A stretch of 64,000 nt of DNA from Brotonthovivens ammoniilytica (GTDB taxonomy: Bacteria; Bacillota; Clostridia; Lachnospirales; Lachnospiraceae). The position numbers were made by a program, and so were the translations under genes. Positions 7,807-16,812 of the stretch are shown piece by piece (position 1 is the first letter of the stretch; every line of letters starts with the position of its first letter). Below the pieces are notes generated by a model. The model worked only from the letters and a program-made list of their open reading frames with translations, did no database searches and was not told the DNA's origin. The DNA lies in assembly GCF_025566885.1 (NCBI RefSeq), contig NZ_JAOQJQ010000006.1, forward strand, positions 62,001 to 126,000. Direction: 5' to 3'.

Positions 7807-9909
7807 TTACTTCTGAAGTATCTTTTTGGTTTTATCAACTACATATCCGCTTCCGCCTCTGTTTTTCACATCTTCGGTCATAGTAACAAGGCAGAAGGAA
7901 TCCTCCTCTGAGGCATCTGGGGTAAACACCACAAACCAGCCCAGTTCTGTTCCTGTAGTATCATCCTTTGAAGCCTTAATTTCCGCTGTTCCCGTCTTCC
8001 CGGCAAGTTTCATCCCGTCTATTTTACATCCCCGCCCGGTCCCGTGAGAGCTTTCGATGACCTGCACCAGATCATCACATATTTCCTTTACTGCCTCCTC
8101 TGAAAATACCTGTTCTTTCCAATATTCCGGCTTATTTTCCTTTGTAAGCAGAAGTTTTGGCTTTATCATGTTTCCATCATTGACAAATGCAGAATAAATA
8201 TCTGCCAGATGCAGCGGATTAACAAGCATCTGTCCCTGGCCGTAACCACTGTCTGCCAGCTGGATCTCTGTCTCAAAAGTATCTCCATTGGAAAACTGCG
8301 ACTGACTCATCTGAATAGGGAACGCCAGCTGTTCACAAAATCCCAGTTTCGGCAGCTCTTTTAAAAATGTATCTTCTCCGATTTTTAAAGCCGCTTTTGC
8401 AAAATAAATATTGTCTGAGGAAATCAGTGCTTCCCGAAGCTTTCCGTCTGCAGCCTCATGCAGTGTTGTCACCTTATAACTTCCCCAGCTGTCATCCTTC
8501 TGCCAGCTTAAGCCGTCCTTTCCAAGACTCTCATCTGCCAGAAGCGTTCCCGTTGTCAGTCCAATTGCCGCCGTTACCGGCTTAAAGGAAGAGCCCGGAC
8601 ACCATACCGCCCGGAAACGGTTCTGGAGAGGTTTCTTCTCATTTTCATTCAGTGCACTCCATTCCTGTTGTGTCATCCCACGCACAAACAGATTGGCGTC
8701 ATAGGAAGGCGTACTTACAAGCGCCAGCACTTCTCCGTTTTTTGGATTCATCACCACACTGCAGCTTTTATCAGAGGCATATTCTTCATAAATTTTCTTC
8801 TGAAGTGCGGCGTCAATGGTAACGGTGATATCTTCTCCATCTGTTTTCGGCTTTGAAGCTATAATTTCTTCCTCCTGACCGTCTTCTGAAACAATCTGAA
8901 CCTGATATCCGTTCTCACCTCTAAGCCGGTCTTCGTATAGAACTTCAAGACCGCTTTTACCGATAACACTGCCGTCGGTATACCCCTCTTTCTGATGCTC
9001 CTTAAGATCTTCCGCCGTTACCGTCTGTACATACCCGGTAACATGGGCAGCGGCTTCTTTATAGGGATACACCCGCATATCCGTATCTGAAATCATTACT
9101 CCCGGTATCGCCAGCAGGTCCTCTTTTAATTTCACCAGTTCCTTTGTCTTTTCATCTATATCAGGCGCTTCTGCTTCCACAGCTGTTACTTTTTCAATGG
9201 CTTTTACTGGAACAAAGGAATCGTCTGTCACCCATTTGGCAGACAGTTTTTTCTCAATCACCTCTTCGGAAATATCTAAAAGCCCCGCCAGTTTTTTCAC
9301 TGCTTCCTCTTTATGATCGCCCATCTTTCCGGGAACAAACCCCACATTCCAAGCGGTTCCGTCTTCTGCCAGCACCATCTGGTTCCGGTCATAAATAGTT
9401 CCCCGCTTTGCTTTCATCTTGCTGACCCGGACCTTATCCGTACTGGTCAGTTCCGGAAAGATCACATCATCACTCCATTCCAGCCTGTAATCTCTTTTTT
9501 CTTTTACCAGTTCAAAGGTTTTGTCAAAGGAAATCTGTCCGGCCACACTGTCCATGGATACTCGACAGTCCAGCAAAAAATCTCCGCCGGTTTTCTCCTC
9601 ATTCTTCACCTGAACATCAAAATTTCCGGCCTCAATCCCTTCATAAATGTTCTGATTTCTGGTGATAAAATCTTCCTTTGAAATTTTACCCTGACTGTCC
9701 TGGCTGATCATCTGATACAGCTTCTCAAAATCCCGGCTTTCCACCGCCGCAAAATAATTCTTCAATATCTCTTCCGGCTTCTTTGATATTCCCGGCATCT
9801 GAAACCAGAAAACCAGAACCGGGATAACACAGATGCCTGCTGCCGCCAAAAGCCCCAGTGAAATTTTAAATTTTAATGTTCCCCCTCTTTTTCTTCTTAT
9901 CTTTTTCAT
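7807..9909 (-). CDS. Penicillin-binding protein, MecA_N/PBP2-type transpeptidase
   Basis: 700 residues from the ATG at 9909, placed 5 nt after GGAGG; a 4-residue longer frame begins at 9921 but would use the ribosome site as coding. An N-terminal membrane anchor is followed by an NTF2-like MecA_N domain (PEEILKNYFAAVESRDFEKLYQMIS). A dimerisation domain (AKRGTIYDRN) comes next, and then the transpeptidase domain. The catalytic motifs are present: SSFK at about 440, SDN at about 498 and KTG at about 638. It cross-links peptidoglycan outside the membrane, and enzymes of this type often have low beta-lactam affinity. It has its own promoter with a perfect palindrome over the start region, and it lies next to a BceRS-AB module, suggesting envelope-stress control. 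Confidence 0.92.
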   Translation of the reverse strand: MKKIRRKRGGTLKFKISLGLLAAAGICVIPVLVFWFQMPGISKKPEEILKNYFAAVESRDFEKLYQMISQDSQGKISKEDFITRNQNIYEGIEAGNFDVQVKNEEKTGGDFLLDCRVSMDSVAGQISFDKTFELVKEKRDYRLEWSDDVIFPELTSTDKVRVSKMKAKRGTIYDRNQMVLAEDGTAWNVGFVPGKMGDHKEEAVKKLAGLLDISEEVIEKKLSAKWVTDDSFVPVKAIEKVTAVEAEAPDIDEKTKELVKLKEDLLAIPGVMISDTDMRVYPYKEAAAHVTGYVQTVTAEDLKEHQKEGYTDGSVIGKSGLEVLYEDRLRGENGYQVQIVSEDGQEEEIIASKPKTDGEDITVTIDAALQKKIYEEYASDKSCSVVMNPKNGEVLALVSTPSYDANLFVRGMTQQEWSALNENEKKPLQNRFRAVWCPGSSFKPVTAAIGLTTGTLLADESLGKDGLSWQKDDSWGSYKVTTLHEAADGKLREALISSDNIYFAKAALKIGEDTFLKELPKLGFCEQLAFPIQMSQSQFSNGDTFETEIQLADSGYGQGQMLVNPLHLADIYSAFVNDGNMIKPKLLLTKENKPEYWKEQVFSEEAVKEICDDLVQVIESSHGTGRGCKIDGMKLAGKTGTAEIKASKDDTTGTELGWFVVFTPDASEEDSFCLVTMTEDVKNRGGSGYVVDKTKKILQK

Positions 9910-9919
9910 AGGATCCTCC

Positions 9920-9970
9920 ATAATCTTACGTTTGTAAGATTATCCTACCTTTATCTTTCAAATCTGTCAA
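9920..9970 (-). promoter_or_regulatory. PBP promoter with perfect palindromic operator
   Basis: On the minus strand TTGACA (9965-9970), a 17-nt spacer and TAGGAT (9942-9947) form a good sigma-A promoter overlapping the end of the permease gene. A perfect inverted repeat, ATAATCTTAC-N4-GTAAGATTAT (9920-9943), covers the -10 edge and predicted start of transcription. That is the position expected for a repressor. The TTAC-N4-GTAA core could suit a BlaI/MecI-like or Bce-type response regulator. Confidence 0.7.
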
Positions 9971-11961
9971 GCTCCTGACGCATTTCGCTTAAATTCTTCA
10001 TAGGTCACGGCAAAATAAATCAGATAAATTATTCCAAAAAAGAGCAGAGACCAGCCAAAAAAGGAAGCGGACGCCGTTGCAATCCCGGAGTAAAACACAA
10101 ATTGTCTGCTGATAAATACTACAATTCCTGCACTGATTAACACAGCCGCACCAAAAGGCACCAGATAATAGAGCATCAGCTGTTTTAATATAATTTTGTT
10201 AATCTCATCTTTCCGCAATCCAAGATTTTTTAATACCTGATACCGAAACCGGTACTTATCGGAGTCACTGATCTGCTGTACAGCCAGAATAGTCATAGCC
10301 ACACAAATAAATACCAGTCCGATATAAAACAGTGGAAAAATAATTGCCGACAGTAAAAAACGCATATTCTGTGTGCTGGTCTCTTTGACATAGACAGGGC
10401 TGTCGTCTGAATAAATCATATCCGTTCCGCTTCCCCGGTCTTCATAGGTATACTCCACATCCATGCCGGTCTCAAAGCCCTGGAGCTTTAACAGGTCATT
10501 CTGAAGAGTATCCGGTACTTCTCCTTTTATCTGAGCCATCAGCAGATTATAATAGGGCGTCATTTTTTCAGCGGTCTCATCACTGACAACCAGCAGATAG
10601 TCCGCCCCGTTGTGTCCGTTCTGCTCAAAAGGCTCTGTATGCACTCCCTGACAGCTTAAGGTGCCCTCCTTGATCTTCAACGGCTGTCTGCTGATATTCT
10701 CCACAGTATCTTTGATCCGGCTTTTTGTATGAATCAGATACTGATCTTCCGATAGGGTAACCGGCTGATATAAAAGCATCTGCCTGAGTTTGTTGTAATC
10801 TGACAGCTTCATATAAGTATCATACTGAAAATATCCGGATGCATAAGCCCCTTTTACCTGATCTAAAAACAAAAGATTCATCTGATTGCTTCCGTTTTCA
10901 TAAATCTGGTATGCATACAAATCTGCGGCATTTCCCTGGCTTTCTATCAGTTTCTTTTCTTCTGTAAAATCATACTCCGTATTCCCGCTGTAAACGGCAA
11001 CATCAAAAGGCCACTTTTCCTGCGCCTGTGTATTCTGATACTCATTGAGCATCATGGCACAGGAACAGCCCACCAATACTACCGTAAATAAAATCGTTAA
11101 AGTTCCCAGTGTAAAACGCATAGTTTTCACTTTGGAAGCCATCTGGCGCAGCACAAACAAGTTTCCGTGACGGTAAATCCCCCGCCCCCCACGCTTAATA
11201 TAACCAATTAAAAAGGCTGACAGACCTATATAAAGAATATAAATTGCCGCCACAAGACCAGCCAGCAGCCCAAACACATTTTCAACCGTTATCTTCCCCT
11301 GGTAAATCATCCAGATAAAAGCCGCAATATAAACGGCACCTGCAAAAAACATCCACTGCTTTTTACTTTTGTTTCCCGTTTTCAGTTCCTCATTCTGACG
11401 GTCCATATACATCATTTCCCGGATATTCATCTTTTTAAAACGGCGCCTGTTGCGAAACAGAGCCAGCACATAGGAAAGTGCATAAATACCGGCAGTCAAA
11501 AGCAGGGTAAATACATTCCATTCCACATGCAGTGTATATTCTCTGGCTACAATGGCGTAAATCAGTGTTGTTACCACCTGCTGCAGAAAAAATCCGGGCA
11601 AAAGCCCGATTACAAATGCTGCTGCTCCTATCTGCATATTTTCCCGCAGGAAGAGATTTGCAATCTGTTTTTTCCGAAATCCCAGCAGCAGATAGGTGGC
11701 AAATTCTCTGCTCCGCCTCTGAGCCATAAATCTCACCATGTAATGTACCAGCCAGATCACAATCAATACAATAAAAAAGGTTACAACCCCAAGCATAATC
11801 GCCATAATCCCGGCTTCCTGACACAAAGCCCACACTGACTTTGAAAAAATCATGGAATTAAAAGCAAACATCAGCGCTGTAATCAGTACCATGGTCAGCA
11901 GATACACAAGGTAATCCCGCATAGAACGTTTTGCGTTCCTTCTGGCAAGTTTACTCAGCAT
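9967..11961 (-). CDS. BceB-type ABC transporter permease (FtsX domain)
   Basis: About 664 residues from the ATG at 11961, which follows GGAGGTGAT; an upstream GTG at 11970 is less likely. The topology is that of peptide-antibiotic detoxification permeases: N-terminal helix, FtsX-type membrane domains with helices near 55-180 and 225-310, a large extracellular domain of about 200 residues, and two or three C-terminal helices. With the overlapping ATPase gene (11 bp overlap) it forms a BceAB-like pump or sensor for lipid-II-binding antimicrobials. It would signal through the kinase encoded upstream. The ligand is unknown. Confidence 0.87.
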   Translation of the reverse strand: MLSKLARRNAKRSMRDYLVYLLTMVLITALMFAFNSMIFSKSVWALCQEAGIMAIMLGVVTFFIVLIVIWLVHYMVRFMAQRRSREFATYLLLGFRKKQIANLFLRENMQIGAAAFVIGLLPGFFLQQVVTTLIYAIVAREYTLHVEWNVFTLLLTAGIYALSYVLALFRNRRRFKKMNIREMMYMDRQNEELKTGNKSKKQWMFFAGAVYIAAFIWMIYQGKITVENVFGLLAGLVAAIYILYIGLSAFLIGYIKRGGRGIYRHGNLFVLRQMASKVKTMRFTLGTLTILFTVVLVGCSCAMMLNEYQNTQAQEKWPFDVAVYSGNTEYDFTEEKKLIESQGNAADLYAYQIYENGSNQMNLLFLDQVKGAYASGYFQYDTYMKLSDYNKLRQMLLYQPVTLSEDQYLIHTKSRIKDTVENISRQPLKIKEGTLSCQGVHTEPFEQNGHNGADYLLVVSDETAEKMTPYYNLLMAQIKGEVPDTLQNDLLKLQGFETGMDVEYTYEDRGSGTDMIYSDDSPVYVKETSTQNMRFLLSAIIFPLFYIGLVFICVAMTILAVQQISDSDKYRFRYQVLKNLGLRKDEINKIILKQLMLYYLVPFGAAVLISAGIVVFISRQFVFYSGIATASASFFGWSLLFFGIIYLIYFAVTYEEFKRNASGA

Positions 11962-12715
11962 CCAGATCACCTCCTGTCAGCGAAAGTACATCCAGAATCT
12001 GGTTTAAAAACTCTTTTCTTGTACGCCCTCCCTTTATCAGTTCATGGAAAATCTGTCCGTCTTTTAAAAATAAAATTCTTTCACAGTAACTTGCCGAAAA
12101 AGCATCGTGGGTTACCATCAGGATTGTTGCCCCCATCTGCGTATTCATCTCCGAAAACGTTTCCAGAAGCATTCTGGCAGACTTAGAGTCCAAAGCCCCG
12201 GTAGGCTCATCCGCAAATACAATTTTGGGCCGGTTAATCAAAGCTCTGGCACAGGCACAGCGCTGTTTTTGTCCTCCGGAAACTTCGTATGGAAATTTGT
12301 CTGCAATCTGGCTGATTCCAAGACGTTTCAGCATTTCTCCGGAACGAGTTTCAATTTCCCTTTTGGAATGACTGCAAAGAGACATGGCAAGCTCCACATT
12401 CTCTTTCATGGTCAGTGTATCTAACAGGTTAAAATCCTGAAATACAAATCCAAGATTTTTCTTTCTGAACTCAGCTAATTCATCTTCGTTCAGGCCTGTA
12501 ATATCCGTTTCCCCATAATATATATGCCCGGAAGTCACCTGATCCACAGTTGCCATAAGATTTAAAAGAGTTGTCTTGCCGGAACCGGACGCCCCCATAA
12601 TCCCGGTAAACTCTCCTTTTTGAATCTCCATGGAAATCCGGTCTACGGCCTTTGTCACATTCTTTCCTTTTCCATAATATTTTTCAACGTCATCTACACG
12701 AATAAATTCACCCAT
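11951..12715 (-). CDS. BceA-type ABC transporter ATP-binding protein
   Basis: 254 residues. Walker A is GASGSGKTT (about 40-48), the signature is VSGGQKQR, Walker B is IVFADEPTGALD and the H-loop is MVTHD. It is of the MacB/BceA family that serves FtsX-type permeases. It is cotranscribed and overlapping with the permease gene and lies 118 bp downstream of the kinase. A candidate response-regulator site and promoter lie in that gap. Confidence 0.92.
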   Translation of the reverse strand: MGEFIRVDDVEKYYGKGKNVTKAVDRISMEIQKGEFTGIMGASGSGKTTLLNLMATVDQVTSGHIYYGETDITGLNEDELAEFRKKNLGFVFQDFNLLDTLTMKENVELAMSLCSHSKREIETRSGEMLKRLGISQIADKFPYEVSGGQKQRCACARALINRPKIVFADEPTGALDSKSARMLLETFSEMNTQMGATILMVTHDAFSASYCERILFLKDGQIFHELIKGGRTRKEFLNQILDVLSLTGGDLDAE

Positions 12716-12762
12716 ATAATATCTTTCCTTTCTTTCAAATTCCGTTTTTCTGAACTGATCTT

Positions 12763-12830
12763 ATCATACCCCGTTTTTCATACCACTGGTATCTGATCAC
12801 CTTTCATGAATCTTACAGATTTGAAAGATT
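12763..12830 (-). promoter_or_regulatory. Candidate bceAB promoter and response-regulator binding site
   Basis: On the minus strand a -10 hexamer TATGAT (12763-12768) lacks a good -35, as expected for an activated promoter. About 40 nt upstream lies an imperfect 22-bp inverted repeat, AATCTTTC-N6-GTAAGATT (12809-12830), centred near -63, where BceR-type regulators usually bind. A 13-bp palindrome, ATACCACTGGTAT (12780-12792), lies between. The GTAAGATT half-site recurs in the PBP operator. Confidence 0.55.
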
Positions 12831-12832
12831 TC

Positions 12833-13846
12833 CTATTCGCCAAAATGACTGCTGCCATCGGGAAAATGTAGAGAAATACATGTGTACTCTCCTTCTTTTG
12901 ATTCTGCCGATATGCCGATCCCCAGCCTGCGGCAGAGTTTCCTGCACAGATATAGGCCAATCCCGGTAGCGGCTGCCTGCATCCTTCCATGACTGCCGGT
13001 AAAGCCTTTATCAAAAATACGGTGGATTTCACTGTCTTTGATTCCCATTCCCTGATCCCATACAGATAACACCGTCTCATTCTTTTGCCTCTGCGTATAT
13101 AAACGAATCTGACAGCCGTCATCCTTTTTGTATTTTACCGCATTGATCAGCAGCTGATTTAAAATAAATCCAACCCATTTATCATCTGAATACACAGTAT
13201 CTGTTACCTGTTCCACATCAATCTGCGCATGGTTTTGAATCAGCCAGGAGCTTCCCCGCTGTATAACTTTAACAGCCGTCTGGTAAAGATCAATTTCCCG
13301 TATCATATAATCCTGGCTGACAGTATCTGATCTTGCGTAAAACAGCGCCTTTTCCACATCATTTTCCAACTGCTCCAGGCAGACTTTGATTTTTTTCATC
13401 TCTTCGTCTTTTTTTGTGCCGCAGATCAGATACATAGAAGTTAAGGGAACTTTCACCTCATGAATCCAGTTCTCTATAAAATCTTTATATTCTTTCTGGC
13501 TGTTTTCCAGTTCATGAACAGCGTCAATCACTGATTTATTTGATTTCCTCAGAATCTGATGATACAGGCGGTCCTCAAGCCGGAAGGATTTCGGCATCAG
13601 CTCTGAAAGCAGATAGGGTTTCTCCAGCTCTTCCAGCAGACCTGACACCTGATTCCAGTATGTTTTCCGCCGGATATAATCCACAGCCATCCATACTGCA
13701 AGCACACAGCACCAGGCAATTAAAAACAGAATGCTCTGGTTCTTTTCAAGCCCCAGCAGATAAAAAAAAGCAAAGCAGCCTGCCATACAGGCTGCCTGAA
13801 ACAGCAGTATCATTTTTTTGTCCTTCAAATAGGCCAAAACGGTCAT
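12833..13846 (-). CDS. Intramembrane-sensing histidine kinase (BceS type)
   Basis: 337 residues. Two N-terminal transmembrane helices (about 10-30 and 38-55) have almost no extracellular loop, typical of kinases that sense through a BceAB transporter. The phospho-acceptor motif is FIENWIHEVKVPLTS (His near 131). The ATPase domain has an N box NQLLINAVKYKK, a G1 box VWDQGMGI and a G2 box ATGIGLYLCR. It overlaps the response-regulator gene by 4 bp. It is inferred to detect antimicrobial-bound transporter and phosphorylate the adjacent regulator. Confidence 0.92.
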   Translation of the reverse strand: MTVLAYLKDKKMILLFQAACMAGCFAFFYLLGLEKNQSILFLIAWCCVLAVWMAVDYIRRKTYWNQVSGLLEELEKPYLLSELMPKSFRLEDRLYHQILRKSNKSVIDAVHELENSQKEYKDFIENWIHEVKVPLTSMYLICGTKKDEEMKKIKVCLEQLENDVEKALFYARSDTVSQDYMIREIDLYQTAVKVIQRGSSWLIQNHAQIDVEQVTDTVYSDDKWVGFILNQLLINAVKYKKDDGCQIRLYTQRQKNETVLSVWDQGMGIKDSEIHRIFDKGFTGSHGRMQAAATGIGLYLCRKLCRRLGIGISAESKEGEYTCISLHFPDGSSHFGE

Positions 13847-14517
13847 ACAATATATCCCTGTCCTCTCCTGGTTTTGATTAGTTCCCCCGCCCCGATTTCC
13901 TGAAGCTTTGCCCGGATCCTGGTCACATTCACGCTTAACGTATTGTCATCTATAAAAATCTGATTTTCCCACAGATCCTCAATGAGATCTGCTCTGGGTA
14001 CAATCTGGCCGCTGTGGCTGAATAAATAATAACAGATACGAAATTCATTTTTTGTAAGCTCTGACCGTTTTTCGCCAAAAGAAACTGTACTGTTCAGAAT
14101 ATTTAAGCATACTCCGCCGCATACCAGCTGATTTTTGACATCCACCGACTTCCGCTTCCCGGAGCGTTTTAACACCGCCGCAATTCTTGCCAGCAGAACC
14201 GGCGCATGATAAGGCTTTGCCACATAATCATCTGCTCCCGCCATCATGCCTTCCAGCTCATCCATAGATGTACTTCTTCCGGTGACAAATATAATGGGGA
14301 TATCCGCTTTTTCTCTGATCTGCCTGCACAAAAACGTTCCATTTGCTCCCGGCAGATTTACATCCAGCAAAATAAGATCAGGAGAAGCTCTCAGAACATC
14401 CCCTGCTATATCATCAAAGCTTTCTGCCGCCGCTGTCCTGTATCCGGAATGTGTTAACAGCTGTACAAGCTCCATACGGATTGACGCCTCATCTTCAATT
14501 ATATAAATCAACTCCAC
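13843..14517 (-). CDS. OmpR/PhoB-family response regulator (BceR type)
   Basis: 224 residues. The receiver domain has the acidic pair EDE near the start, the phospho-acceptor LLDVNLPG (Asp near 52), the conserved Thr in FVTGR and the Lys in AKPY. The DNA-binding winged helix ends RTRRGQGYIV. The start is a GTG preceded by AAAGGATA. It overlaps the end of the alcohol dehydrogenase gene by 10 bp, so it may also be read from that transcript. The candidate DNA site is upstream of the bceAB-like genes. Confidence 0.92.
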   Translation of the reverse strand: MELIYIIEDEASIRMELVQLLTHSGYRTAAAESFDDIAGDVLRASPDLILLDVNLPGANGTFLCRQIREKADIPIIFVTGRSTSMDELEGMMAGADDYVAKPYHAPVLLARIAAVLKRSGKRKSVDVKNQLVCGGVCLNILNSTVSFGEKRSELTKNEFRICYYLFSHSGQIVPRADLIEDLWENQIFIDDNTLSVNVTRIRAKLQEIGAGELIKTRRGQGYIV

Positions 14518-15605
14518 AATTTTATATCCTTTCCTGAGATCTCTGATACAGGCGTCTGCAATCCCTCAAAATAAATTGCACATTTAATGATATGATCCTG
14601 CTTCTGCTCAAATATACGGTAAGCCTCTTTTATTTTTGAAAAGGGGAAACGATGGGTAATCAGACATTCTGCATTTAATTTTCCCTCCTTAATAAGCCTT
14701 AGAATTTCATCGCAGCGGCAGGCATCTACACCGCCGGTTTTAAAGATCAGATTTTTTCCGTACATTTGGGGCAGCGGTAATACCTGTTTTTTTTCATACA
14801 TAGCCTCAAGCACCACAATTCCATTAGGTCTTGCAGCTTTCCAGGCAAGTTCAAAGGTATTTTCGCCTCCGGCTGCTTCGATGACGCAGTCAGCCCCTCT
14901 GCCGGCACTGGTCTGTTTTACAAATTTCTCCAGATCTTCCTTCTTGGGATTTACAACAATATCCGCCAGCCCGTTCTCAAAAGCTGTCTTCAGACGAAAT
15001 TCATCCGTATCAGCCGCAATTACATGCTTTGGCTGATACAGCTGTGCAGCCATCATAGTACACAGTCCCGCCGGTCCCGCTCCCAGTACCAGCACAGTAT
15101 CCCCTTTTTTGATTTCTCCAAGTCCTGCGGCCCAGTATCCGGTGGAAAGCAGATCTCCTGTAAACAAAGCTGCCTCATCAGAGACCCCTTCCGGAATCCG
15201 GTTTAACCCCTGATTGGCATGAGGAATCCGCACATACTCCGCCTGGCCTCCGTCAATCCTACATCCAAGCATCCAGCCCCCTTCTGAATCCTCACAATTG
15301 TTTACAAATCCATGATTACAATAAAAACATGAGCCGCAGAAGGATTCCACATTCACGGCTACCCGGTCTCCTGCCGCCACCCCTTTTACAGCCGGGCCGG
15401 TCTGTTCCACAACACCTACAAATTCATGTCCTAGTATGACGCCCCGGGCGGCCTTGGGCACAGCTCCATGCAGTATATGAATATCGCTGCTGCAGATGGT
15501 TGTCAGTGTCACTCTGACGATAGCATCTGTATCTTTTAACAGGGATGGTTTTTCTCGTTCACAAAGCTCTGCCTTTCCCTCTTTCGTATATACAACCGCT
15601 TTCAT
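14508..15605 (-). CDS. Zinc-dependent alcohol dehydrogenase, MDR family
   Basis: 365 residues. Catalytic-zinc ligands lie in TICSSDIHILHG and GHEFVGVVE. The structural zinc motif C-x2-C-x2-C-x7-C is intact (CGSCFYCNHGFVNNC). The NAD(P)-binding Rossmann motif is VLGAGPAGLC (about 175-184). It resembles sorbitol/threonine dehydrogenase-type oxidoreductases; the substrate is not known. It follows the thiamin transporter gene by 1 bp and precedes the response regulator. It therefore links two otherwise separate modules, possibly by read-through. Confidence 0.85.
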   Translation of the reverse strand: MKAVVYTKEGKAELCEREKPSLLKDTDAIVRVTLTTICSSDIHILHGAVPKAARGVILGHEFVGVVEQTGPAVKGVAAGDRVAVNVESFCGSCFYCNHGFVNNCEDSEGGWMLGCRIDGGQAEYVRIPHANQGLNRIPEGVSDEAALFTGDLLSTGYWAAGLGEIKKGDTVLVLGAGPAGLCTMMAAQLYQPKHVIAADTDEFRLKTAFENGLADIVVNPKKEDLEKFVKQTSAGRGADCVIEAAGGENTFELAWKAARPNGIVVLEAMYEKKQVLPLPQMYGKNLIFKTGGVDACRCDEILRLIKEGKLNAECLITHRFPFSKIKEAYRIFEQKQDHIIKCAIYFEGLQTPVSEISGKDIKLWS

Positions 15606-15606
15606 A

Positions 15607-16812
15607 TCAGCTGTCTCCTATTTCTTTTTCTTTCACCGTCTGATTTCTCATCCTGATTTTCCCCACCACCACACAAAGCAACGCTGTGATTACCATATCC
15701 GGCAATGTATTTCCCAAAGGCAGATCAATGGTCATCAGATATCGGTACAGCAAAAATCCAAGTCCCCAGACCATGAGATTTGCAATATCAAAATTTCTTA
15801 AGACGCACCTGTGCTTTAGCACAAAAAAATCTGCAATCTGAACTGCCACCATAGGAGCAAATACCGAGCCGATCAAATACAGAAAATCTGTAATATCATC
15901 CATGGGAAATATCATGGCTCCGGCAGTCCCCACAACAACAGCCGCCAGGGCTGCCCATTTCTCATTAATTTTCCCGGAAATTGACACACTAGAAACTCCC
16001 GCAGAAAATGCATCCAGAAACGTAGTAGTTACCGTTGAAAAAATAATAATTAAAAGTCCTGCCACACCCAGTCCTGCTTTTACCATAATAGAAGCAATAT
16101 CGGACTCACCGGTAAAAATCGCAATTCCCATGCCGATAATATACATCCAGCAGCTGACAATACCGTACACAACCGTGCTGACTGCCGAAGCAGCCACCGG
16201 CTGCTTTGCCTCTCTGATATAATCGCTGATCACAGGCAGCCAGGACAGCGGCATTGCCACCGACAATTCCACAGCCGCCCCAAAGGTCATAGCCTCTCCC
16301 AGGGGTGAAGATACAGAAGTGTCTGCAAAAATAATCCGGCATAAGATCAATGTCAAAATAAAAAGAGCTGTCATAGCTATGAGATTTACTTTGCCAAGAT
16401 TAGAAACGCCAATCAAAATCCATAAAGCAATCAGGCCCCCGATTACCAGACACCATACCCATTTTCCGGTATGGAAAATCCCGTCCGCAGCCAGAGCTCC
16501 ATCATAAATCATAATGGCTGTCCATCCCACCAGCTGCAGGACATTTAAAAAGGAAAACAAAAGTCCGCCCCGTTTTCCAAAGCTGACTTTTACTGTTTCC
16601 ATAGCGCTTTTTCGTTGTTTTCCACCAATCACTCCCGCCAAAAACAACAGAATGCATCCGATTAGATGCCCCAGAATAATTGCCTGAACACCCTTTGAAA
16701 ATCCAAGGGGCGCAAGATAAGTTCCCGTAAGAATTTCCGCAATGGACACACCGGCCCCAAACCAGATCAGTCCATTGGCAAACAATGATGTTCCTTTTTT
16801 ATTGCTGCTCAT
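15607..16812 (-). CDS. cytX: Hydroxymethylpyrimidine transporter CytX
   Basis: About 401 residues from the ATG at 16812 after GGAGGG; upstream in-frame ATG codons fall inside thiD. It has about 12 transmembrane helices of the NCS1 cytosine/purine/HMP permease family. The start FANGLIWFGAGVSIAEILTG and the PLSWLPVISDYIREAK segment are typical of CytX. It overlaps thiD by 14 bp, so it almost certainly imports hydroxymethylpyrimidine for ThiD to phosphorylate. The product feeds thiamin salvage. Confidence 0.9.
   Translation of the reverse strand: MSSNKKGTSLFANGLIWFGAGVSIAEILTGTYLAPLGFSKGVQAIILGHLIGCILLFLAGVIGGKQRKSAMETVKVSFGKRGGLLFSFLNVLQLVGWTAIMIYDGALAADGIFHTGKWVWCLVIGGLIALWILIGVSNLGKVNLIAMTALFILTLILCRIIFADTSVSSPLGEAMTFGAAVELSVAMPLSWLPVISDYIREAKQPVAASAVSTVVYGIVSCWMYIIGMGIAIFTGESDIASIMVKAGLGVAGLLIIIFSTVTTTFLDAFSAGVSSVSISGKINEKWAALAAVVVGTAGAMIFPMDDITDFLYLIGSVFAPMVAVQIADFFVLKHRCVLRNFDIANLMVWGLGFLLYRYLMTIDLPLGNTLPDMVITALLCVVVGKIRMRNQTVKEKEIGDS

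Noticed and set aside
7517..7838. Short minus-strand frames downstream of the PBP gene
   Set aside because: They cross a terminator and inverted repeats, and lack ribosome sites and family features.
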